Part shown: in pieces, positions 52,632-61,984 of the stretch
Position numbering within the stretch: the first letter of the stretch is position 1
Layout: every line of letters begins with the position of its first letter
NCBI RefSeq assembly: GCF_900168165.1
Contig: NZ_FUYV01000009.1
Span: 95,020-159,019, forward strand
DNA length: 64,000 bases
Direction of reading: 5' to 3'
DNA from: Alkalitalea saponilacus
Lineage (GTDB): Bacteria; Bacteroidota; Bacteroidia; Bacteroidales; Marinilabiliaceae
Translations under genes and position numbers: made by a program
Notes under the pieces: generated by a model
Databases searched by the model: none
Told to the model about the DNA's origin: nothing
What the model saw: only the letters and a program-made list of their open reading frames with translations

Positions 52632-52995
52632 AAAAAGGTGACACAAAAAATGGTGACACAGAGCCACACAGAAAAATAAAAATAAATATAAACTCCGTGT
52701 AACACCGTGCCACCTCCGGGTTCTCCGTGTAACAAAAAAAGGTAACACAGAGCCGCACAGAGATTTCACAGAGAAACACGGAGTAAAATAAAAAACTCAG
52801 TGTATCTCCGTGTCTCCTCAGTGATCTCCGTGTAACAAAAAAAGGTAACACAAAGCCGCACAGAGATTTCACAGAGAAACAAGGAGAAAATAAAAAAAAC
52901 TCAGTGTAACTCCGTGTCTCCTCAGTGATCTCCGTGTAACAAAAAAAGTGACACAGAGCCGCACAGAAAAAAACTCCGTGCAACAAAAACAAGGA
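52632..52995. repeat. Tandem CACAGAG/CTCCGTG palindromes before the first RND gene
   Basis: About three and a half units of roughly 100 bp, each with GGTAACACAGAGCCGCACAGA ... CACGGAG on the left and CTCCGTGTCTCCTCAGTG ... CTCCGTGTAAC on the right. No gene is supported in this 370-bp gap. Confidence 0.85.
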
Positions 52996-53002
52996 ACAAA
53001 AA

Positions 53003-56000
53003 ATGAAAAACTCCTTTTCCATAAACATCATATTCATCCTGCTTACCATCATCGGGTTGGTGCTGATTCCGCGGCTTACGGTTCAGCTGCATCCGCAGCA
53101 AACCGGCAATACCATTCATGTGGGTTACAGTTGGCCGGGCATGGGAGCCGAAGTGGTTGAGAAAGAGGTGACCTCACCCATTGAGGGAACCCTGTCGGCC
53201 ATGCGGGGTGTCAGCAATATTACATCTGAATCTTATGAAGGACGCGGATCCATAAGGGTCTCCTTTAAGAAAGGTGTTGATATGGATGCGGCACGTTTTG
53301 AGGCGTCCAGCCTCATGCGGAGCCTTCATGGCAATCTTCCGGAGGGGGTGGTATTGCCACGTGTAAGTTATGGCTGGGGAGGTTACGAAGACACGCCACA
53401 ACTGCTGGTGTACACCGTAAATGGAGAGGGAAGCAGCTATGCCATCAAACAATACGTGGATCGTTACATCGTTCCCCGCATCAGCAACATGTCCGATATC
53501 AGCAGTGTCTATTCCTATGGAGCCTCATCGCCCGAATGGGAGTTGGAATACGATAAGAACATGCTGAATTCGGTTGGCCTGAACGAGAACCATCTGCGGG
53601 ATGCCGTTCGCAACCAGCTGGTAAGGCGCGAACTGGGGGCTGCCGCCATAGAACAAGGTACCGACACTCAAACCATAAACCTCACTTTAACAGGTATTCC
53701 TTCTGATTCAGTCAATTGGAACGAATTTATAATCGGTAAATTCAACAACAGAGTTATCCGGTTAACCGATGTGGCAACGCCCCGACTAAAAGAGAGTCAA
53801 CCCCGAAGCTACTACCGTGTTAACGGACTCAGTTCCATATATCTTGTAGTACACTCAACCCGTGAAGCCAATCAGGTAGAACTAGCCGGACGCGTTAAAG
53901 ATGCCATAAAAGAGCTGCAGCCGGGATTCCCGCAAAATTTCTCACTGCTGGTAAACTATGATGCATCGGAGGAGATCAGCACCGAGGTTAAAAAAATCAG
54001 TTCGCGGGCATTGCTGGCACTCATCATTCTGCTCTTGTTTGTTTTGTTGGTGAGCCGTAAATGGCGATACCTGTTCATTATAGCGCTAAGCCTGTTGGCA
54101 AATTTGAGCATAGCCGTAATTTTCTACTATTTTCTCGATATCGAAATTCATCTTTACAGTTTGGCCGGCATAACAGTTTCTTTGGGAATGATCATTGATA
54201 ACACCATTGTAATGGCCGATCACATTCGTCATTCCGGTAACCGGAAGGCATTTTTGGCCATATTGGCCGCTACGCTTACCACCATGGGAGCAATGGTGGT
54301 CATATTCTTCCTGAAGGAAGAGCAAAGGCTCAATCTACTTGACTTTGCCATCGTCATGATGGTTAACCTTGGTGTTTCACTTTTCGTTGCGCTCTTTTTT
54401 GTTCCTTCTTTGCTTCACAGGCTGCCACTTAAACACTCCTTTAGAGGTCGATTTATTCGCCGTAAGCGGCGAATTGTGACGTTTACCCGGCTATACGAAC
54501 GCTTTCTGCGTTTCGGATTCCGATGGCGATGGGCGTTTATCCTGGTCATTGTTTGGGGCTTCGGGTTTCCGGTTTTCTTCATTCCCGACAAAATTGACGT
54601 AAAGGATGATCAGGAACCACGGTGGTATCATAAAACCTACAACCAAACACTTGGTAACCAAAAATACGTATCGGACATTAAGCCCTGGGTAAACCGCATA
54701 TTAGGAGGGAGTTGGTATTGGTTCACCAACTATTTTTCATCCTCCGGATTTAACTGGGATGCGTCACGCACCCGGTTGTATGCAAGGGGTTCCATGCCCG
54801 ACGGGTCAACCATTCATCAAATGAACGATGTTTTTATCGGTTTGGAAAACTATCTGGCACAGTTCGATGAAATCGAACTGTTCACAACGCGCATCAACAA
54901 CATTGACAACGCAACACTGGAAATTTCATTTAATCCGGAGGCAGAAAACGGAGCTTTCCCTCATATTCTTAAAAATGAGTTGATTCGTCAGGCCATTCAG
55001 ATAGGAAGTGCCGACTTCTCTATTTACGGAGTTGGGCAGGGGTTCAGCAATGCATTTCATGATAGTTGGCGGAACAACCGCATAGAGTTCAGTGGATACA
55101 ACTATGAGCTGATGCTTGAGCAAGCCGGTGTTTTCAGGGATTCTCTTCTGTTGAACCCCCGCATTCAGGAGGTGATACTTCAAACAGGGAGTTCCTGGAG
55201 AGGGAAACCGCGTTACGGTTTCGTGATGGGACTTAATCCCGATAAGCTGGAAGAGGTGGGCAGCTCATTAAGGAACATATATTACGAATTGTTGTTTCAA
55301 TCGCCTCGTGAAATTCATGCAGGAAATGTGCCGGCCAATAAAATAATGATTCCGGTCTATTTACGAGAAGCTTCAGTCGGATCCACATCCGTTTGGGATA
55401 TGAACAACAACATGCTCAATTACGGTACCGCATCTTTCCGGCTTAAGGATGTTGGCTTTTTAACCCGTGAACGCACCGGGGATATGATTAGGAAGGAGAA
55501 TCAGGAGTACCGGTTACTGGTTGAATACGATTTCATTGGTCCGTGGGAACTTAACCGGCGGGTGCGCGACAGGTATGTTGAAATGATAAATGAGCAGTTG
55601 CCGGTGGGTTTTGCCGCGGTGGATCAAAGTTCATGGTGGGGATGGAACAGAGATGAAAAAAGCCAGTACTGGCTTTTGCTCATCGTGGCATTGGTTGTTT
55701 TTGTGCTGTGCGCCATTTTGTTTGAGTCGCTTTTGCAGCCTATGGCGGTTATCGCCGCCATACCCGTCTCATTCATCGGATTGTTTCTCACATTCTCCAT
55801 ATTTAAAATAAACTTCGATCAGGGCGGCTATGCAGCCATGATTTTGCTGTGTGGACTTACAGTAAATGCCGTATTGTACATCATCAACGATTACAACAAT
55901 ATGAAAATCCGAAAACCCCGCCATGATAAGTTAAAACTGTTTTTAAAAGCCTTTAACCATAAAATCATACCCATAGTACTTACAACCTTATCCACCATTG

Positions 56001-56146
56001 TTGGATTAACACCATTCCTGTTGGCAGGAAAAGACGAAGGATTCTGGTTCTCCCTGTCAGCCGGAGCAATTGGTGGGCTGGTGTTCTCGCTATTGGCGGT
56101 GGTGGTTTGGTTGCCGGTGATTTTGGTTAGGAGGGTTGGGAGTTGA
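53003..56146 (+). CDS. RND efflux permease, first
   Basis: A 1047-residue RND permease with the standard layout: TM1 (SINIIFILLTIIGLVLIPRL), a first porter loop, TM2-6 with the TM4 motif ITVSLGMIIDNTIVMADH, a large second loop, and TM8-12 (YWLLLIVALVVFVLCAILFE; FDQGGYAAMILLCGLTVNAV). At the AcrB Asp407-Asp408 site it has Asp-Asn, as do many members of heterologous RND pairs. The second permease follows at 56844, and two permeases sharing one adaptor suggest a heterotrimer. The substrate is unknown; the linkage to the peptide units suggests peptide or cell-surface material (inference). Confidence 0.92.
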   Translation: MKNSFSINIIFILLTIIGLVLIPRLTVQLHPQQTGNTIHVGYSWPGMGAEVVEKEVTSPIEGTLSAMRGVSNITSESYEGRGSIRVSFKKGVDMDAARFEASSLMRSLHGNLPEGVVLPRVSYGWGGYEDTPQLLVYTVNGEGSSYAIKQYVDRYIVPRISNMSDISSVYSYGASSPEWELEYDKNMLNSVGLNENHLRDAVRNQLVRRELGAAAIEQGTDTQTINLTLTGIPSDSVNWNEFIIGKFNNRVIRLTDVATPRLKESQPRSYYRVNGLSSIYLVVHSTREANQVELAGRVKDAIKELQPGFPQNFSLLVNYDASEEISTEVKKISSRALLALIILLLFVLLVSRKWRYLFIIALSLLANLSIAVIFYYFLDIEIHLYSLAGITVSLGMIIDNTIVMADHIRHSGNRKAFLAILAATLTTMGAMVVIFFLKEEQRLNLLDFAIVMMVNLGVSLFVALFFVPSLLHRLPLKHSFRGRFIRRKRRIVTFTRLYERFLRFGFRWRWAFILVIVWGFGFPVFFIPDKIDVKDDQEPRWYHKTYNQTLGNQKYVSDIKPWVNRILGGSWYWFTNYFSSSGFNWDASRTRLYARGSMPDGSTIHQMNDVFIGLENYLAQFDEIELFTTRINNIDNATLEISFNPEAENGAFPHILKNELIRQAIQIGSADFSIYGVGQGFSNAFHDSWRNNRIEFSGYNYELMLEQAGVFRDSLLLNPRIQEVILQTGSSWRGKPRYGFVMGLNPDKLEEVGSSLRNIYYELLFQSPREIHAGNVPANKIMIPVYLREASVGSTSVWDMNNNMLNYGTASFRLKDVGFLTRERTGDMIRKENQEYRLLVEYDFIGPWELNRRVRDRYVEMINEQLPVGFAAVDQSSWWGWNRDEKSQYWLLLIVALVVFVLCAILFESLLQPMAVIAAIPVSFIGLFLTFSIFKINFDQGGYAAMILLCGLTVNAVLYIINDYNNMKIRKPRHDKLKLFLKAFNHKIIPIVLTTLSTIVGLTPFLLAGKDEGFWFSLSAGAIGGLVFSLLAVVVWLPVILVRRVGS

Positions 56147-56345
56147 TAATTGATTGTTGATAGTTGAGGGTTTTGAGTTGATAGTTGGGGGTTGTGAGTT
56201 GAGGGTTGATGGTTCTGGATATCGGGAGTGTCGTTTGGGGTTCCCCCTTCAGGGGGTTAGGGGGAAAGGGATGGAGGTATAGTTGAGGGTTTTGAGTTTA
56301 TAGTTAATAGTTAATAGTTGGGGGTTGATAGTTGGGGGTTTGTTA
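56147..56345. repeat. GTTGANN heptad array left of the four-helix-bundle gene
   Basis: GTTGATAATTGATTGTTGAT, GTTGAGGGTTTTGAGTTGAT and many GTTGGGG units, with an internal palindrome GGTTCCCCCTTCAGGGGG. It is the complementary register of the array on the right side of the gene. Confidence 0.8.
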
Positions 56346-56372
56346 TAATCAAGGAATATTAGTTTTAATTAT

Positions 56373-56765
56373 ATGGCGACAATTAAGCAGTTTGAAGATA
56401 TAGAGTGTTGGCAATTGGCCCGGAAATTATTCTCTGATATATATCAAATTACAACACTTGGGGAATTCAAGAAAGATTTTTCGTTGAAGGATCAAGTCAG
56501 GCGTTCTGCTGGTTCTGTAATGGATAATATAGCCGAAGGTTTTGGCCGCGATGGAACAAAAGAATTTATTCAGTTTCTTTCTTACGCCAAAGGATCAGCC
56601 TCCGAAGTACAGTCACAATTATATAGAGCTTTAGATTGTAATTATATCAATACAGAAACCTTTAATGATATATATAACCGAACCAACAACATAATAGGTA
56701 AACTAACCAACCTCATCAAATACTTAACCTCATCAAACATAAAAGGAAACAAATACCCAAAATAA
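56373..56765 (+). CDS. Four-helix-bundle (S23/IVP-type) protein
   Basis: A 130-residue protein of the 23S-rRNA-intervening-sequence / four-helix-bundle family. Typical features are FEDIECWQLARKLFSDIYQI, FSLKDQVRRSAGSVMDNIAE, GFGRDGTKEFIQFLSYAKGS and the SEVQSQLYRALDCNYI segment. The function of free-standing members is not established. It interrupts the RND operon and sits between two oppositely oriented heptad arrays, one of which begins right after its stop codon; probably a passenger gene. Confidence 0.9.
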   Translation: MATIKQFEDIECWQLARKLFSDIYQITTLGEFKKDFSLKDQVRRSAGSVMDNIAEGFGRDGTKEFIQFLSYAKGSASEVQSQLYRALDCNYINTETFNDIYNRTNNIIGKLTNLIKYLTSSNIKGNKYPK

Positions 56766-56840
56766 ACCATAAACCATCAACTATCAACCATCAACTATAA
56801 ACTATAAACCATCAACCACAAACCCACGAACAAATAAAAA
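56766..56840. repeat. AACNNNN heptad array right of the four-helix-bundle gene
   Basis: AACCATAAACCATCAACTAT and further AACCATC/AACTATA units, inverse in orientation to 56147-56345, so the gene lies in the loop of a potential long hairpin. Confidence 0.8.
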
Positions 56841-56843
56841 AAC

Positions 56844-59800
56844 ATGATAAAATTCCTAATTCACCGCCCCATTGCCGTAATAATGACATTTTTGGCAATA
56901 TTAACACTCGGAATTGTAGCATCCCGGCTATTACCTGTGTCGCTGATGCCTGAAATAGATATTCCGGAGATAACCATACAGTTGAACCGTCCGGGCGAAT
57001 CGGCACGTCAGATCGAAGAGGGCATCATTGCTTCCATGCGCTATAACCTGATGCAGGTTCCCCATTTGGAAGAGCTCACATCCGAAAGTCTTGATGGCAG
57101 AGCAACCATTCGTATGCGTTTCAGTTATGGAGCCGATATAAACTATGCGTTTATCGATGTAAATGAAAAAACCGACGAGGCCATGCGTCATTTGCCGGCT
57201 GACATGGAACGACCGGCCATTATTAAAGCAACGGCATCTGATTTACCCGTGTTTTACATCAATATCTGGATGGACAATACCGATGACGTGAAGTTTATGG
57301 AGTTGAGCGAACTAACCCGTTCGGTCATCATCAAGCGGCTGGAACAGCAACAGGAAGTGGCCATGGTGGATGTTACCGGACACATGCTGCCCGAACTCTA
57401 CATCGAACCCGATGAGAACCTGCTGCGATCCCTTGGAGTATCGCACCATGCAATAACCAATGCACTGGAGCAAAATAATCTGACCATGGGCTCCATAGAG
57501 GTGGCCGATGGGCAGTACAGGTTCAACATCCGTTTTGCCAATCGCCTGCGCACCGTGAACGATGTTAAGGATATACGGTTAAAAATAGGCACCCGGCTCA
57601 TGCGTCTTGATGAGTTGGCAGAAATTGGGTTACGCCCAAAGCAGCAGGAGGGAGTTTTCCTGCGAAATGGCCAGCCGGCAATGTCTCTGGCAGTAATAAA
57701 ACAGTCCGATGCACGCATGGACTTGCTCAAAGAACGGGTTGAAGGGCTTTTGTGGCATTTCAGAAACAATTATCAGGGTATAAATTTTGAAATTGTACGC
57801 GATCAGACTGCCATACTGGATTACTCCATCAGCAACCTTCAAACCAACCTGATTTTTGGAGGATTACTGGCCTTTTTAATTCTCTTCTTTTTCCTCAAGG
57901 ATGCCCGCTCACCATGGTTAATAGGGATATCGGTGCCTGCATCTCTGATCATCAGTCTTCTGTTTTTTCATCTGGCAGGCTTGTCCATAAACATCATATC
58001 GCTTTCCGGTTTAATTCTGGGCATTGGAATGATCATCGACAACTCCATCATTGTCATCGACAACATTACACAATACACCGAACGGGGCGATAAACTTGCC
58101 GATGCATGCATAAAAGGAACCAATGAAGTTATAAGGCCCCTCATTTCATCGGTACTAACAACATGTGCCGTGTTTGTACCACTGATCTTTTTAAGCGGGG
58201 TTTCGGGTGCTTTATTTTACGATCAGGCCATGGCCGTAGGCATTGGCCTGCTGGCTTCACTGATCGTATCCATAACGCTCATTCCGGTTTTGTTTCATCT
58301 CTTTAACCGAAACTCAAATAGCGAAAAACAGGTTCGCAAGGGCAGAGTTACACGATTTCTGGAGAGGATTAATCTTTTCAAAACCGAAACCCTTTATGAA
58401 AAGGGTTTCGAAAAGGTATTCCGCCATAGGACTCTCTTTATTATAGTGTTTCTGGCACTTATAATACCGGCGTTTTTACTGGCTATCTACATGCCTAAAG
58501 AGCGTTTTCCCGCCTTTACTCATAACGATGTGTTCGTTGTTATAGATTGGGATTCAAACATCACCCTCAATGAAAACATCAAAAGGGTAAACACCATTAA
58601 AGAGGAAGCAGGCTCATTGGCAAATTTCAGCAACAGTTATACCGGTACTCAAAACTATATGTTGCATAAGGATTTGGATCAGTCGGTATCGGAAGCAAAA
58701 ATATATTTCAAATGCGATAAGGAAGAGGATGTTGACCAACTAAAGGAGCACCTCTCTGCGGTAATCAGAGCAAAATGGCCCGATGCCATACTCTCTTTCG
58801 CCGCACCTGAAACAATTTTCGAGAAATTGTTTCATCAGGACGAAGCGCTTCTGGTCATTCGGGTGAGTGATGAGGGCGAAAGGGGTATTCCGGAATTGTC
58901 AAAAATCACAGAAATGGCTCAATATCTAACCAGGACAGTGACAGGTGCAGAGGTGATGCCTCCGGCCTCTGAATCGCACATTGAAATTAGGGCACGCAGT
59001 GAAATGATGGCACTGTATAATGTCGATCATCAGGTGTTGTACAATCGCATGCTTTCAGCACTTAATGCATTTCAGGTAGGGGTTTTACACACGGGAGTCG
59101 AATATGTGCCAATGGTTATTGGGAATTCTCCCGTGCCTGTTAACCGGATGTTCAACGAACTCAAAGTCATCAATCGCGAAAACACCGAGATACCGGTCAG
59201 TACATTGATTTCCGTAAACAACCGCGACGATTATAAAGTTTTGTATGGCAGCACGCAGGGAGCTTTTGTCCCTCTCAATATGGATAAAATTCCCGGCAGA
59301 AATGTTCCGCAATGGCTCGAAACTGTATCCGGAGAACTAAAGGAGAAATTTGATGTCAATGTGAATTTTTCCGGCAATTGGTTTGGCGCCAGACAGATGT
59401 TGAAAGAGATGTCTGTGGTGATTTTAATTTCATTGCTCCTGCTTTATTTCATTCTGGCGGCGCAGTTTGAATCGTTGAGACAACCACTTATTATCCTTTT
59501 GGAGGTTCCCATTGATGTTGCCGGAGCTTTGTTCCTGCTATGGATTTTTGGAGGAACCATTAACATCATGTCCATGATTGGAATTGTGGTAATGAGTGGA
59601 ATCATTGTCAATGATTCCATATTAAAAATTGACACCATCAACAGGCTTTACCGTTCGGGTATGCCAATTGAAAAGGCCATAAAAGAGGGAGGCCGCAGGC
59701 GTCTTAAACCCATTATTATGACCAGTATTACAACCATTTTAGCACTCACCCCGGTAATGTGGGGCAGCGGAATGGGCAGCGAACTCCAAAAACCACTGGC

Positions 59801-59891
59801 ATTGACCGTTATTGGCGGCATGGTGCTGGGCACATTTGTGAGTTTATACTTTATTCCGTTGTGCTATTATTATTTGTGTAAAAATGAGTGA
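56844..59891 (+). CDS. RND efflux permease, second
   Basis: A 1015-residue RND permease: TM1 in MIKFLIHRPIAVIMTFLAIL, first loop RLEQQQEVAMVDVTGHMLPE, TM4 motif LSGLILGIGMIIDNSIIVID (again Asp-Asn), and C-terminal half LLYFILAAQFESLRQPLIIL and MIGIVVMSGIIVNDSILKID. RRRLKPIIMTSITTILALTP is the usual late cytoplasmic motif. It pairs with the permease at 53003 and shares its adaptor. The start follows the heptads directly. Confidence 0.93.
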   Translation: MIKFLIHRPIAVIMTFLAILTLGIVASRLLPVSLMPEIDIPEITIQLNRPGESARQIEEGIIASMRYNLMQVPHLEELTSESLDGRATIRMRFSYGADINYAFIDVNEKTDEAMRHLPADMERPAIIKATASDLPVFYINIWMDNTDDVKFMELSELTRSVIIKRLEQQQEVAMVDVTGHMLPELYIEPDENLLRSLGVSHHAITNALEQNNLTMGSIEVADGQYRFNIRFANRLRTVNDVKDIRLKIGTRLMRLDELAEIGLRPKQQEGVFLRNGQPAMSLAVIKQSDARMDLLKERVEGLLWHFRNNYQGINFEIVRDQTAILDYSISNLQTNLIFGGLLAFLILFFFLKDARSPWLIGISVPASLIISLLFFHLAGLSINIISLSGLILGIGMIIDNSIIVIDNITQYTERGDKLADACIKGTNEVIRPLISSVLTTCAVFVPLIFLSGVSGALFYDQAMAVGIGLLASLIVSITLIPVLFHLFNRNSNSEKQVRKGRVTRFLERINLFKTETLYEKGFEKVFRHRTLFIIVFLALIIPAFLLAIYMPKERFPAFTHNDVFVVIDWDSNITLNENIKRVNTIKEEAGSLANFSNSYTGTQNYMLHKDLDQSVSEAKIYFKCDKEEDVDQLKEHLSAVIRAKWPDAILSFAAPETIFEKLFHQDEALLVIRVSDEGERGIPELSKITEMAQYLTRTVTGAEVMPPASESHIEIRARSEMMALYNVDHQVLYNRMLSALNAFQVGVLHTGVEYVPMVIGNSPVPVNRMFNELKVINRENTEIPVSTLISVNNRDDYKVLYGSTQGAFVPLNMDKIPGRNVPQWLETVSGELKEKFDVNVNFSGNWFGARQMLKEMSVVILISLLLLYFILAAQFESLRQPLIILLEVPIDVAGALFLLWIFGGTINIMSMIGIVVMSGIIVNDSILKIDTINRLYRSGMPIEKAIKEGGRRRLKPIIMTSITTILALTPVMWGSGMGSELQKPLALTVIGGMVLGTFVSLYFIPLCYYYLCKNE

Positions 59892-60310
59892 TATGGAGAT
59901 ATAGTGACACAGAGTTGCACAGAGAAATACACGGAGCAACACGGAGTAAAAAATATATCAAACCTCAGTGTAACTCCGTGCCTCCTCAGTGGTCTCCGTG
60001 TAAAAAAAAAAGTGACACAGAGTTGCACAGAGAAATACACCGAGATTCACAGAGAAAACAATTAAAACTCAGTGAATCTCCGTGTCTCTTCAGTGTTCTC
60101 CGTGTAACAAAAAAAAGTGACACAGAGTTGCACAGAGAAATACACAGAGCAACACAGAGTAAAAAAATATATAAAACCTCAGTGTAACTCCGTGCTTCCT
60201 CAGTGTTCTCCGTGTAACAAAGAAAAGTGACACAAAGTTGCACAGAGAAATACACTGAGATTCACAGAGAAAACAATTAAAACTCAGTGTAACTCCGTGT
60301 AACAAAAAAA
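59892..60310. repeat. Four tandem CACAGAG/CTCCGTG palindrome units
   Basis: Four units of about 108 bp beginning GTGACACAGAGTTGCACAGAG (about 59904, 60012, 60116) or GTGACACAAAGTTGCAC (about 60226), each ending CTCCGTGTAAC or similar. The centres alternate between two versions (AACACGGAGTAAAAAATATA and GATTCACAGAGAAAACAATT), so the array is an A-B-A-B arrangement of two variants. No gene is supported. Confidence 0.88.
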
Positions 60311-60356
60311 ATCATCAACCTCGAACCTTAAACATAGAACATCAAACTTTAAAAAA

Positions 60357-61838
60357 ATGAAACTAAAAATCATAATCATTTTGTTTCTGCACCAGCTAAC
60401 CTGTTTTTCTCAAGGCTCCATTCGCCTTACGTTAGACGACGCTTTAGAGTTGGCCCGTGAGCAGTCATTACAGTCATTTCTTAACACCCATTACTATATG
60501 GCCGATTATTGGGCATACCGGAGCTATCGTGCCAACTATCTGCCGTCGGTTACTCTGCGAGCCAATCCGGTGTCATATTCCAACGCATCCAGGTTGCGTT
60601 ATAATTCACTATCGCAAACCGATGAATTTATACGTACCGAGAATCTCAGTTCAGATTTGAATCTCAATATTTCTCAGCGGGTTGCGGCTACAGGAGGAAC
60701 CTTCTTTGTCCAATCGGAACTGGGACGCATAGAAAATTTTGGAGAGAACAGTTATACTCAGTACTCCTCTGTGCCATTCAGAATTGGGTATTCGCAACAA
60801 CTATTCGGATTTAACGCCATGAAATGGCAAAGCAAAATTGAACCTCTGAAATTTGAAAAAGCCAAACAGGAATATCTGCAATCTGTAGAGGAAATGCACC
60901 TCACCACAGTAAGGCACTTTTTTGCGTTGATACGTGTTTCTATTCAAATGGAAATTGCACGCTCCAATATGGAGAACACCAAAAATCTGCTACAGGTGGC
61001 GCACAGGCGTTTTGAACTGGGAACCGTCTCCCGCGAAGAGTTGCTGGATTTGCGGTTGTCGGAGAACAATGCAGCCATAACCCTGCAAGAGGCCAATCTT
61101 AATTACCGTGAAGCCAAAGAGAATCTTTTAAATTTTCTGATGCTGCCTGTAAACATTGAGCTGGAAATAGATCTGCCTCGACACATACCCGTTCATGAGG
61201 TAGATGTTCAGCTTGTTCTGGAAAAAGCACTGAAAAATAATCCTGAAATATTGCAAATGGAGCAAAGCATTCTGGAAAACAGCAGAAATGTTGAGCAAGC
61301 CAGAACAGCACGCCACTTTCAGGCCGATGTAAACATGTCCTACGGAATGAGTAAAAATGACGGCACACTGAGTAATGTTTACAGCCCCGAATTCGATAAT
61401 TATCAACAAATATCTGTGGGAATCAACATCCCGATATTAGATTGGGGGCGTAGCAAAGGGCAGTATCAAATGGCCCGGTCGCGTCAACAGGTGGCTGAAA
61501 TAGCCAATCAGCAGTCTCTTCAGCAATTCGAGCAAAGCGCCATCACCCGAGCCATTGCCTTCAATATTCAAAAATCGCGGGTAGCATCAGCGGCATTGTC
61601 CGACACCCTGGCAACCGAAAGCTACGAGCTGACCATGACACGTTTCAGCACCGGACAGGCAGATGTACTCAGATTAACCTCCTCCCAAGCAGCCAAAGAC
61701 AATGCCCGGTTGCAATACATCAATGCGATAAATGATTACTGGCAAAGTTATTTTTATCTGAGAAGATTAACCCTGTACGATTTCGAAAAAGGGGAGGAGA
61801 TTGTTTTTGATGAAGACAAATTAATGAATGGAAGGTGA
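60357..61838 (+). CDS. TolC-family outer membrane efflux protein
   Basis: A 493-residue outer membrane channel with a signal peptide (KIIIILFLHQLTCFSQG). It begins IRLTLDDALELAREQSLQSF, typical of Bacteroidota TolC proteins, and has two alpha-helical repeat halves (RRFELGTVSREELLDLRLSE; TRFSTGQADVLRLTSSQAAK). It completes the tripartite system with the adaptor at 51057 and the permeases at 53003 and 56844. A stem-loop follows. Confidence 0.93.
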   Translation: MKLKIIIILFLHQLTCFSQGSIRLTLDDALELAREQSLQSFLNTHYYMADYWAYRSYRANYLPSVTLRANPVSYSNASRLRYNSLSQTDEFIRTENLSSDLNLNISQRVAATGGTFFVQSELGRIENFGENSYTQYSSVPFRIGYSQQLFGFNAMKWQSKIEPLKFEKAKQEYLQSVEEMHLTTVRHFFALIRVSIQMEIARSNMENTKNLLQVAHRRFELGTVSREELLDLRLSENNAAITLQEANLNYREAKENLLNFLMLPVNIELEIDLPRHIPVHEVDVQLVLEKALKNNPEILQMEQSILENSRNVEQARTARHFQADVNMSYGMSKNDGTLSNVYSPEFDNYQQISVGINIPILDWGRSKGQYQMARSRQQVAEIANQQSLQQFEQSAITRAIAFNIQKSRVASAALSDTLATESYELTMTRFSTGQADVLRLTSSQAAKDNARLQYINAINDYWQSYFYLRRLTLYDFEKGEEIVFDEDKLMNGR

Positions 61839-61849
61839 AATTATTACAA

Positions 61850-61880
61850 CTCATCCGATGACTCAAAGTCATCGGATGAG
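61850..61880 (+). terminator. Stem-loop after the TolC-like gene
   Basis: A perfect 14-bp stem CTCATCCGATGACT / AGTCATCGGATGAG with loop CAA, 12 bp after the stop. No U run. Small palindromes (CCACAGCGTGG, CCCAAGGCAACGCCTTGGGG) follow up to 61945. Confidence 0.65.
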
Positions 61881-61984
61881 TGATGGACGACATCTCAATA
61901 CGCCACAGCGTGGCAACTCATTCCAACCCAAGGCAACGCCTTGGGGAAATTGTATAACCAAACGATAAAACTCTTACAACAACC

